Of a stretch of 64,000 nt of DNA, positions 39,219-49,300 are shown piece by piece (within the stretch, counting starts at the first letter, position 1; each line of letters starts with the position of its first letter). Under the pieces are notes generated by a model. That model was not told the DNA's origin. It was given only the letters and a program-made list of their open reading frames with translations, and ran no database searches. Both the position numbers and the translations under genes were made by a program. Origin of the DNA: Diplonema papillatum (taxonomy: Eukaryota; Euglenozoa; Diplonemea; Diplonemida; Diplonemidae); contig JAPJBO010000019.1 in NCBI GenBank assembly GCA_030068145.1, positions 124,001 through 188,000 of the forward strand. The letters run 5' to 3'.

Positions 39219-39414
39219 CCCCGGGCTGCAGGGTTTTCACGTTCCCGAAGGACTCAAAAAACAGTCGGGCGAAAACCGCCCTTGCTAAGCAAACATAGGT
39301 CGCAAGACACCAAACTGATTGTCCCTCGCGATCGACGATAGCACACAAAAAAGCAAAAGTCCGGGTTCGTAGGAGTTGCGCCTCGACAGGATGGCTTGCT
39401 GAAGCGAGACCCGG
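39219..39414 (+). other. 3' flank of the disordered-protein gene, duplicated
   Basis: The flank from ACCCCGGGCTGCAGGG to CAAACATAGGTCGCAAGACA recurs at 39597-39700. It contains a GGGCG-AAAAC-CGCCC hairpin (39267-39281 and its copy). Confidence 0.6.
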
Positions 39415-39597
39415 TTGTCAGAAGATCTGCAGGCTTATTACACCCGGCGGTGGTCGTACACGGAGATGCTGCACGCGTACAACGAGACGAAGGACGTCGC
39501 CGAAGCGGTCATCGGCCGCATCGCAGAGCTCACCGAGACTTCGACGGGGCGCCTCCACGCCCAGTTCCTCAGGCAACACCGCACGACGACCCAGTGA
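39415..39597 (+). pseudogene. 3' fragment of the disordered-protein gene
   Basis: Codes for SEDLQAYYTRRWSYTEMLHA followed by the last 45 residues of the 35982 product and its stop, offset by 381 bases from the original. The first residues differ from the parent (QDLRAYARRCSYTEM). It has no start of its own. Confidence 0.75.
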
Positions 39598-39886
39598 CCC
39601 CGGGCTGCAGGGTTTTCACGTTCCCGAAGGACTCAAAAAACAGTCGGGCGAAAACCGCCCTTGCTAAGCAAACATAGGTCGCAAGACACCAAACTGATTG
39701 ATTGACGGTAGCACAAAAAAACGCAAAAAGTCCGGGGTTCGTAGGAGTTGCGCCTCAACAGGATGGCTTGCTGAAGCCAGACCCGGTTGCAGGGCAGTCT
39801 CGATAGCCTTGTCAGATTAAGTTTGACCAAAACCCGCGACTCCGCTCGTCTTCTATTTAGAGACACGCAGAATTAAAAAAAAAAAA

Positions 39887-39933
39887 AGCGAAGTTCCTTC
39901 TGTCACTTAGTGCGGCAGAAGGAACTTTTTCGC
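39887..39933. terminator. Strong A/T-flanked hairpin
   Basis: AGCGAAGTTCCTTCTG pairs with CAGAAGGAACTTTTTCGCT across a 12-base loop, preceded by an A13 run. It could be a transcript-end structure or a tiny inverted-repeat element remnant; its role is not known. Confidence 0.45.
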
Positions 39934-40984
39934 TGTTGCGACCGCGGCTTGCACTACTATCGTCGCGTCTGCCTGCCGCTTCTTGGGTGCTGCTCGAGGG
40001 AGCGCGCAAGCGAGGATTCTTGATTCCGATAAACTTGTCACGTTGCTCCTAGCGTGAGTCGTCGTAGACCACGGACAAGGATTGGCGCATCTCCGTTTTA
40101 GTGCGGCTTGCGGGTTTGAAACCCACACGTGTTCGGTGTCCGTTGCGTGCGAGGTACAGCATACTGTCCATTAACCTCGGATTATTGTGAACACAATACC
40201 GCCGCTTCTTGTCAATATTCGACTGTTCCAACGTCGCAACACCGAAAGCAAACAAGCGCCACCCTCTGCTGGGATTGTAGTCTCGGCGGCGCTCTCTCCT
40301 CTCCCCCCCATCTCTCATGCATCGTTGTATGCAAAGTGCCCTGAAACTTTCAACAAAGACCGTTTCTTCCGCGCACTTCTTGGTCTGTCTGGGTTCAAGC
40401 GAACAAAGTAGCTGACGTCGGGAGAATAGTTGGGGGAGCTGACGCAGCAGGTAAGCCGAGATCCCGTTGCGTGACCTGGCTTTGTGTCTCACGCGGAAAA
40501 CCCTGCTTGATAGAGCTACGTAGGTGGACGTGCCGCCAACCGGGCGGCTTATCCATTTGCAGGAGTAGTCAACGAACGGGCAAGCGGTGGTGAACCGTGG
40601 CTGGATAGGCGCCCTGCAAGAACTTCCCCGGACAACCTTCGGAACAAGAAAACGCCCATCAGTTCTTTCAGCCCAAGCAACTGCTCCACAGTAGAGACCT
40701 ACACGGCTGGCGCTGTCGTCGGGGAGAATAGTTGAGTCGCAGCTCTTGACAACGACAGATGGAAAAAAGAAGGTGGTTTTATTCTTCGCTGTTTCTCACG
40801 AACGGGGCGGTCGGTCCTGCTTCAGGCTATGTTAGGTTCTCCCGACTCCCCAAATCGTGGTAAGCACGAACTCAAGAGGTCTAGTATTATCATACTCTCA
40901 AAAGAAGAAAGTGAACCTTTCACAATCTACCGCATCAACAAACAGGTTGGGACAAGAAAACAAAGAAAAGGCATCGTCTTCCTG
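39934..40984. other. Intergenic stretch, no gene recognised
   Basis: About 1 kb with no frame or motif that I can assign. Upstream exons of the PIG-F gene could lie here but are not visible. Confidence 0.35.
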
Positions 40985-40985
40985 C

Positions 40986-41046
<61 letters not shown>
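40985..41046 (+). repeat. (TG)n microsatellite
   Basis: About 30 TG units, some 50 bases upstream of the PIG-F-like start codon. Confidence 0.97.
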
Positions 41047-41048
<2 letters not shown>

Positions 41049-41097
41049 GGCTCCGCGTGAGCACCTCGCACAGTCGGCGACGATTCACGCAGGCCTC

Positions 41098-41523
41098 ATG
41101 GCTGGGATCGCGGGTGCACTGCAGGCAGTCGGCGGCGGCACAGTGGCGTTTGCGGCGGCCTTCGTGCTGCTGGGAGCCCCGCTGATGGCGGACGTCCAGT
41201 GGACGGTCGGCATGGCGCTGTGGCTCGGCTGCCTGACGTGCCTGCCCGGGTTTTTAGTCGTCGGCTCGTGCCGCACGGACGACTGGCACCGGGTGCTCTT
41301 CCGGGCCGAGTGGCGCAGCAAGGCGGAGCGCGGGTTCGCGCTCTACGCGCGCGTGGTCCTGGCGGCGGCGTGGGCGTCGGCGGCACTCATCCCGCTGGAT
41401 TGGGACGTGTGGTACCAGCGGTGGCCGACGCCTTGCTTCTTCGGGTCTTTGTTTTCCCTGCCAGTTGCTGTTGCCGCCTGTCTCGTTTCATTCCGAGCCT
41501 CGCTTGTGGTCAAGCGAGCGTAG
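41098..41523 (+). CDS. PIG-F / GPI11-like GPI-anchor biosynthesis protein, C-terminal part
   Basis: PIG-F is a multi-pass ER membrane protein that stabilises PIG-O and PIG-G when ethanolamine phosphate is added to the GPI mannose core. The 141-residue frame carries the family's C-terminal half: FVLLGAPLMADVQWTVGMAL (22-41), a CLTCLPGFLVVG membrane segment, DDWHRVLFRAEW, and the diagnostic IPLDWDVWYQRWPTPCFFGS (98-117), followed by a last membrane helix and a basic end (SLVVKRA). Full-length members have about 220 residues and two more N-terminal membrane segments, which are absent here. They may be on an upstream exon: CGCACAG at 41067-41073 could be a 3' splice site giving an in-frame exon start. 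The ATG at 41098 is the first in frame after the TG tract. The gene is followed by three to four decayed copies of its own 3' end. Confidence 0.75.
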   Translation: MAGIAGALQAVGGGTVAFAAAFVLLGAPLMADVQWTVGMALWLGCLTCLPGFLVVGSCRTDDWHRVLFRAEWRSKAERGFALYARVVLAAAWASAALIPLDWDVWYQRWPTPCFFGSLFSLPVAVAACLVSFRASLVVKRA

Positions 41524-41639
41524 CCTTCCGCAGTCATCTTTTCCGCGTTGAAATGGGTGCCCAACCCGCTTTGGTTGAGTATACTTGCTGCTACTCTTCT
41601 TGTTGTGCCTACAGCAGCTGTTACCCGAGCTGAGCCGAC

Positions 41640-42430
41640 CTTATGTTCGTCTGCTCGTGTGCAGTCGCCGTTGCCGCCTGTCTCGTTTCATTCCGAGCTT
41701 CGCTTGTGGTCAAGCGAGCGTAGCCTTCGCAGTTGACTAAGATATCCCGTTCATCTTATCGGATTGGAGTGGGTGCCACCGACAGCTTGGGTTGAGTACT
41801 TACTGCTGCTCTTCTTGTTGGGTGGATGTGCCAGGCTGTCCGAGCCGTTCGTCTGCGCGTGTACGAGGACTGACACCGGGTGCTTTTCCAAGCCGAGTGG
41901 CGCAGCAAAGCGGAGCGAGGGTTTGCGCTGTGTGCGTCGGCTGGTGTTCTGGGCCCGCGGCGGTGTGGGCGTCAGCGCTCGTGGTACCAGCGGTGGCCGA
42001 CGCCTTGCTTCTTCGGGTCCCTCTTCGCCCTGCCAGTCGCTGCTGCCGCCTGTCTGTGTGTTATATTTCCGAGCTTCGCTTGTAGGACTGGCACCGGGTG
42101 CTCATCCGAGCCGAGCGGCGCAGCAAGGCGGAGCGAGGGTTTGCGCTTTATGCGTCGGCTGGTCCTGGCGGCGGTGAGGGTTGGCGGCACTCATCCCGCT
42201 GGATTGGGACGTGTGGTACCAGCAGTGACCTACGCTTCTTCGGGTCTGTCTTCGCCCTGCCAGTCGCTGTTGCCGCCTGTCTCGTTTCATTTCGAGTTTC
42301 GCTTGTGGTGAAGCGAACGCAGCCACCGAAGAGTGCAGTATAGCGGAGCGATGGTTTGCGCTTTATGCGCTGCCAGCACCCGACCGACGCTTTGTTTCTG
42401 TTGGGTCCCTGCTGCCGCGCATCATTCAAG
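41640..42430 (+). pseudogene. Three to four decayed 3' copies of the PIG-F-like gene
   Basis: 41660-41740 repeats the last 80 bases (GTTGCCGCCTGTCTCGTTTC to TCAAGCGAGCGTAGCC). 41860-42080 and 42085-42325 each match from GACTGGCACCGGGTGCT through GGCGGAGCGMGGGTTTGCGC and GGTACCAGCRGTG to the last helix, with frameshifts. 42340-42420 is a shorter scrap. None has a start or a usable frame. Confidence 0.8.
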
Positions 42431-43324
42431 CGAGTGTCAAGCCGGCGTTGGTTGCTGAGTCTGGTGCCAGACCCCGTACCTGTACAATACCACAACCCGA
42501 GTACTTTTGTCGTACCACGTACAAGCACATCAACCCGCCACACCGATTCCGGGTACAGTTTTTGCTGGAGCCTGTCAAGCGGCGAGCACTTTACTTGTTA
42601 AATGACAAGTACTTGTCGACAAGCACCTTGCCTGTCGTTGAGTGTACTCGTCTTTGTACTTGTCTTATTTCCCAAGTACAGTGATAAAACAATGCAAACG
42701 CCCTGGCAGACGAATCGTACTGGGCAGCGGCGTCTCAACCTATTCGGATCGTCTAGATACTTCGTTCTCTCGTAGCGTCACGATTCACAAGGTACCGAAT
42801 CTGCTCGAATGTCGTGCAGGCATTCTTGCTCTTTTCGCACGCGACGCTTTCGTTTTCTTGAAACATGCAATCTGCGGGACGAGACTTGTACTCGTTCCGC
42901 TGGCGGTATTGGTGTTGCACGCGAGGCTTGCGGAAAAACATTGACTTCCGGGCGTAGTCCTGTTGCGAGAATGATTTCCCAAGACAAGAGCGCCATCCTT
43001 ACAAACACTGCTCAAAGCGGGTCACTCTTGCTCGCGAGATTAGCTTGTTGCGAAATCGGCTTCCTGCCTGTGTGGCCTGGTTGCTGCAAGAGTAGGCCGC
43101 CGAAGTTAACTGCGAGCGTGCAGTGCAGAGTAGCTTGCTACAAGAATGGCTCTGTGGGTGTTGCAAGAGTGGCCATAAGAACCATGAGGGTAACTATGTG
43201 CTGCCAGCTCGCGCAAATGATGCGAACTTCAGTTTAGCGACTCTTGACATACGTATTAGCACACAGAGGGGCGGGCTACTCTTCAAGCCGCGCTTTCCAC
43301 CAGCGGCAGGAGAGAAATCAGAAA
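42431..43324. other. Upstream region of repeat-protein gene 1, nothing recognised
   Basis: Contains no assignable gene. The last bases, GAGAAATCAGAAAATGTTAC, parallel ACAGAAACAGCCGAAAATGT before genes 2 and 3, so only a short leader is conserved. Confidence 0.4.
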
Positions 43325-46300
43325 ATGTTACTTGCGTCCCAACGGTTTCCGGTCCTGAAGCTATGGTTGGCGCGAGGTAATGATGGCCGAACACGGGACG
43401 TACCCGGGTGCAGCTGGCCACCTGCGGGTGCCTTCTCCCGGTTGAATGCTCGCGAGAGACACGCCAGTTCACACGCGCCTCGCTGCAGGCCCTTTGCGAA
43501 AGTTTCCGTCTGCAAGCGAGAACGTGTGTTTGGTGACGAACTTGCTGGATCCGCAGTAACCGAAGCCTTCGCAATGTTGAGCACTCATTCGGAGCAGGCA
43601 AGCTCTCGACAGCAGCTCTTCTGCTGCGAAAGGGCGGGCGAACGATTCTTCGAGGTTCGAGACCGTGTTGACCTCTCTGCCGTGAAACCCTTCAAAGGCC
43701 CGATCACCGACGAATTAATTCGGATTCTGACCGACAGAAGCCGCACAGTTGCAGACGCCGTCGACGCATTGCGACGTTATGGAATTCAAGCCGGCCACTC
43801 GCGAGTGTCTCGACAAAGGCAACAAGTCAAGTTCTCTAACTGCAAGCCGTACGAAGGCCCGATCACTGACGCCCAACGTCAAATCATGGCTGACCGACGC
43901 TGCACGATAGCTGACACCTTCGCCAAGTTAAATGCTCGTGGAATGCAAGCAAGCTATGCACAACTTCTGACATATAGAGGACGAGCTCGTTTCGCCGACC
44001 GAAAACGGTTCTTAGGATCGATCGGAGACGAACAACGACAAATCATGGCTGATCGAAGCTGCACGGTAGCACAAACCTTCGCAAAGTTAGATGCTCGTGG
44101 AATGCAAGCCAGCCACACTCAAGTTCTGTCTTATAGAGGCCGTGGTCCTTTCGCCGACCGCAAGCCGTTCTTAGGGTCGATCACTGACGAACAGAGAGAG
44201 ATCATGGCTGACAGAAGTTGCACGATAGCTGAAACCTTCGCGAAGTTAGATGCTCGTGGAATGCAAGCCAGCTATTCGCAAGTTAGTTACCACAAAGCAC
44301 GGGCCTGTGCTGACCGTATGCCGTTCCAAGGCTGGATCACTGATGAGCAACGACAGATCATGGCTGACCGAAGCTGCACGATAGCTGAAACCTTTGCAAA
44401 GCTAGATACTCGAGGAATGCGAGCCAGCTTTGCACAAGTGAAGTACCATAGAGGACGAGCCTGTAGTAGCGACCGCAAGCCGTTCCACGGCCGGATCACA
44501 GACGAACAACAACACATCATGGCGAACAGAAGCTGCACAATAGCTGAAACCTTCGCAAAGTTAGACGCTTATGGAATGCAAGCCAGCTATTCACAAGTAA
44601 CTTCTTTTAGAGAACGTGCTCGTTTCGGCGACAGCAAGCCGTTCAAAGGCCGAATCACCGACGAACAACGACACATCATGGCTGACAGAAGCTGCACAAT
44701 AGCTGAAGCCTTTGCAAGGTTACATGCTCGTGGAATGCAAGCCAGCTATTCACAAGTTGTTTCCTCCAGGGGACGGGCCCGTTACGCCGACCGCAAGCCG
44801 TTCAAAGGCTCGATCACTGACAAACAGAGACAGATCATGGCCGAGAGAAACTGCACAATAGCTGAAACATTCGCAAAGTTAGATGCTCGTGGAATGCTAG
44901 CCAGCTTTGCACAAGTTAGTTGCTTTCGAAGGCGGGCCTGTGGTGGCGACCGCAAGCCGTTCCACGGCAGGATCAGTGACGAACAGAGACAGATCATGAT
45001 TGCCGGAAACTGCACAATAGCTGAAACATTCGCAAAGCTGGATGCTCGTGGAATGCAAGCCAGCTATTCGCAAGTTGCTCATTATAAGCGCTGGGGTCAT
45101 TTTGCCGATCGCAAGCCGTTCATAGGCTCGATCACTGACGAACAGAGACAGATCATGGCTGATAGAAGCTGCACAGTAGCTGAAACCTTTGCAAAGTTAG
45201 ATGCTCGTGGAATGCAAGCCAGCTATTCACAAGTTACTCAACATAGAAGCCGGGCTTGTTTCGCCGACCGCAAGCCGTTCAAAGGGTCAATCACTGACGA
45301 ACAGAGACAGATCATGGCTGACAGAAGCTGCTCAATGGCTGAAACATTCGCAAAGTTAGATGCTCGTGGAATGCAAGCCAGCTATTCACAAGTTACTCAA
45401 CATAGAAGCCGGGCTTGTTTCGCCGACCGCAAGCCGTTCAAAGGGTCAATCACTGACGAACAGAGACAGATCATGGCTGACAGAAGCTGCTCAATGGCTG
45501 AAACATTCGCAAAGCTAGATGCTTGTGGAATGCAAGCCAGCTTTGCACAAGTTAGGTGCTTTCGAAGGCGGACCTGTGTTGGCGACCGCAAGCCGTTCAA
45601 AGGGTCAATCACTGACGAACAGAGACAGATCATGGCTGACAGAAGCTGCTCAATGGCTGAAACATTCGCAAAGTTGGATGCTCGTGGAATGCAAGCCAGC
45701 TATTCGCAAGTTGCTCATTATAAGCGCTGGGATCATTTTGCCGATCGCAAGCCGTTCATAGGCTCGATCACTGACGAACAGAGACAGATCATGGCTGATA
45801 GAAGCTGCACAGTAGCTGAAACCTTCGCAAAGTTAGATGCTCGTGGAATGCAAGCCAGCTATTCACAAGTTACTCAACATAGAAGCCGGGCTTGTTTCGC
45901 CGACCGCAAGCCGTTCAAAGGGTCAATCACTGACGAACAGAGACAGATCATGGCTGACAGAAGCTGCTCAATGGCTGAAACATTCGCAAAGCTAGATGCT
46001 TGTGGAATGCAAGCCAGCTTTGCACAAGTTAGGTGCTTTCGAAGGCGGACCTGTGTTGGCGACCGCAAGCCGTTCAAAGGGTCAATCACTGACGAACAGA
46101 GACAGATCATGGCTGACAGAAGCTGCTCAATGGCTGAAACATTCGCAAAGTTAGATGCTCGTGGAATGCAAGCCAGCTATTCACAAGTTACTCAACATAG
46201 AAGCCGGGCTTGTTTCGCCGACCGCAAGCCGTTCAAAGGGTCAATCACTGACGAACAGAGACAGATCATGGCTGACAGAAGCTGCTCAATGGCTGAAACA

Positions 46301-49300
46301 TTCGCAAAGCTAGATGCTTGTGGAATGCAAGCCAGCTTTGCACAAGTTAGGTGCTTTCGAAGGCGGACCTGTGTTGGCGACCGCAAGCCGTTCAAAGGGT
46401 CAATCACTGACGAACAGAGACAGATCATGGCTGACAGAAGCTGCTCAATGGCTGAAACATTCGCAAAGTTAGATGCTCGTGGAATGCAAGCCAGCTATTC
46501 ACAAGTTACTCAACATAGAAGCCGGGCTTGTTTCGCCGACCGCAAGCCGTTCAAAGGGTCAATCACTGACGAACAGAGACAGATCATGGCTGACAGAAGC
46601 TGCTCAATGGCTGAAACATTCGCAAAGCTAGATGCTTGTGGAATGCAAGCCAGCTTTGCACAAGTTAGGTGCTTTCGAAGGCGGACCTGTGTTGGCGACC
46701 GCAAGCCGTTCAAAGGGTCAATCACTGACGAACAGAGACAGATCATGGCTGACAGAAGCTGCTCAATGGCTGAAACATTCGCAAAGTTAGATGCTCGTGG
46801 AATGCAAGCCAGCTATTCACAAGTTACTCAACATAGAAGCCGGGCTTGTTTCGCCGACCGCAAGCCGTTCAAAGGGTCAATCACTGACGAACAGAGACAG
46901 ATCATGGCTGACAGAAGCTGCTCAATGGCTGAAACATTCGCAAAGCTAGATGCTTGTGGAATGCAAGCCAGCTTTGCACAAGTTAGGTGCTTTCGAAGGC
47001 GGACCTGTGTTGGCGACCGCAAGCCGTTCAAAGGGTCAATCACTGACGAACAGAGACAGATCATGGCTGACAGAAGCTGCTCAATGGCTGAAACATTCGC
47101 AAAGTTAGATGCTCGTGGAATGCAAGCCAGCTATTCACAAGTTACTCAACATAGAAGCCGGGCTTGTTTCGCCGACCGCAAGCCGTTCAAAGGGTCAATC
47201 ACTGACGAACAGAGACAGATCATGGCTGACAGAAGCTGCTCAATGGCTGAAACATTCGCAAAGCTAGATGCTTGTGGAATGCAAGCCAGCTTTGCACAAG
47301 TTAGGTGCTTTCGAAGGCGGACCTGTGTTGGCGACCGCAAGCCGTTCAAAGGGTCAATCACTGACGAACAGAGACAGATCATGGCTGACAGAAGCTGCTC
47401 AATGGCTGAAACATTCGCAAAGTTAGATGCTCGTGGAATGCAAGCCAGCTATTCACAAGTTACTCAACATAGAAGCCGGGCTTGTTTCGCCGACCGCAAG
47501 CCGTTCAAAGGGTCAATCACTGACGAACAGAGACAGATCATGGCTGACAGAAGCTGCTCAATGGCTGAAACATTCGCAAAGCTAGATGCTTGTGGAATGC
47601 AAGCCAGCTTTGCACAAGTTAGGTGCTTTCGAAGGCGGACCTGTGTTGGCGACCGCAAGCCGTTCCACGGCAGCATCAGTGACGAACAACGGCAGATCAT
47701 GATTGCCGGAAGCTGCACAATAGCTGAAATATTCGCAAAGTTGGATGCTCGTGGAATGCAAGCCAGCTATTCACAAGTTGCTCATTATAAGCGCTGGGGT
47801 CATTTCGCCGACCGCAAGCCCTTCAAAGGCTCGATCACTGACGAAGAGAAACAGATCATGGCTGACAGAAGCAGCACAATAGTTGAAACCTTCGCAAGGT
47901 TAGATGCTCGTGGAATGCAAGCCAGCTATTCACAAGTTACTCGACGCAGAAGCCGGTCTTGTTTTACCGACCGGAAACCGTTTATAGGGTCAATCACTGA
48001 CGAACAGAGACAGATCATGGCTGACAGAAGCTGCTCAATGGCTGAAACCTTCGCCAAGTTAGATGCTGGTGCGATGCAGTTCAGCTATTCCCAAGCTACT
48101 TCCGATAGAGGATGGGCCCGTTTCGCCGACCGCAAGCCGTTCTTAGGGTCGATAACTGACGGGCAGAGACAGATCATGGCTGACAGAAGCTGCTCAGTTG
48201 CTGAAACATTCGCAAAGCTAGATGCTCGTGGAATGCAAGCCAGCTTTGCACAAGTCAGTAGCTTCCGCAAGCGGGCCTGTGATGACGACGGCAAGTCGTT
48301 TCGAGGCCGGGTCAGGAACGAACAACGACACATCATGGCCGACCGAAGCTGCGCAATAGCTGAAACATTCGTAAAGCCAGATGAAATACAAGCCAGCGAT
48401 TCACACGTTTCCAAGTATGCAAGCCGCCGTAATTTCGGTGGCCGCAAGCCGTTCAAAGGGTCGATTACTGACGAGCAGAAACAGATCATGGCTGACAAAA
48501 GCAGCACAGTAGCTGAAACCTTCGCAAAGCTAGATGCTCGTGGAATGCAAGCCAGCTATTCACAAGTAACTCGACGCAGAAGCCGGGTTTATTACGCCGA
48601 CCGGAAACCGATCAAAGGGTCGATCACTGACAAACAACGACAGATCATGGCTGACAGAAGTCGCACACTAGCTGAAACATTCGTAAAGCCAGATGAAATA
48701 CAAGCCAGCGATTCACATGTTTCCAAGAATGCAAGCCGCAGTCGTTTCACTGACCGCAAGCCAGGGTCGATCACTGACGAACAGAGACCGATCGTGACTG
48801 AAAGAAGCCGCACGATACCTCAAACCTTCGCAAAGCTAGATGCTCGTGGAGTGCAAGCCAGCTATTCACAAGTTACTCGACTCAGAAGCCGGGCTTGTTG
48901 CTCCGACCGGAAACCGTTCATAGGGTCGATCACTGACGAACAACGACAGATCTTGGCTGACAGAAGCTGCACGATAGCTGAACCTTCCGCAAAGCTAGAT
49001 GGTCGTGGAATGCAAGCCAGCCCTTCTCAAGTTACTCAACACAGAAACCGGGCTTGCTTCGCCAACCACAAACCGTTCAGCTGCACAATACCTGCTAGTT
49101 TCGCCAAGTTACATGCTGGCGGGATGCAAGCTAGCTATTCCCAAGCTACTTCCGATACAGGACAGGCCCGTTTCGCCGGCCGCAAGCCTGTCAGCGGGTC
49201 GATCACTGACGAGCAGAAACAGATCACGCCTTACAGAAGCTGCTCAATAGCTGAAACCCTGACGAAGTTAGATGCTGGTGGGATGCAAGCCAGCTATTCA

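Noticed and set aside
40990..41097. Extension of the PIG-F frame through a CVCVCV run
   Set aside because: This is translated (TG)n microsatellite without an ATG; the protein is better started at 41098 or from an upstream exon.
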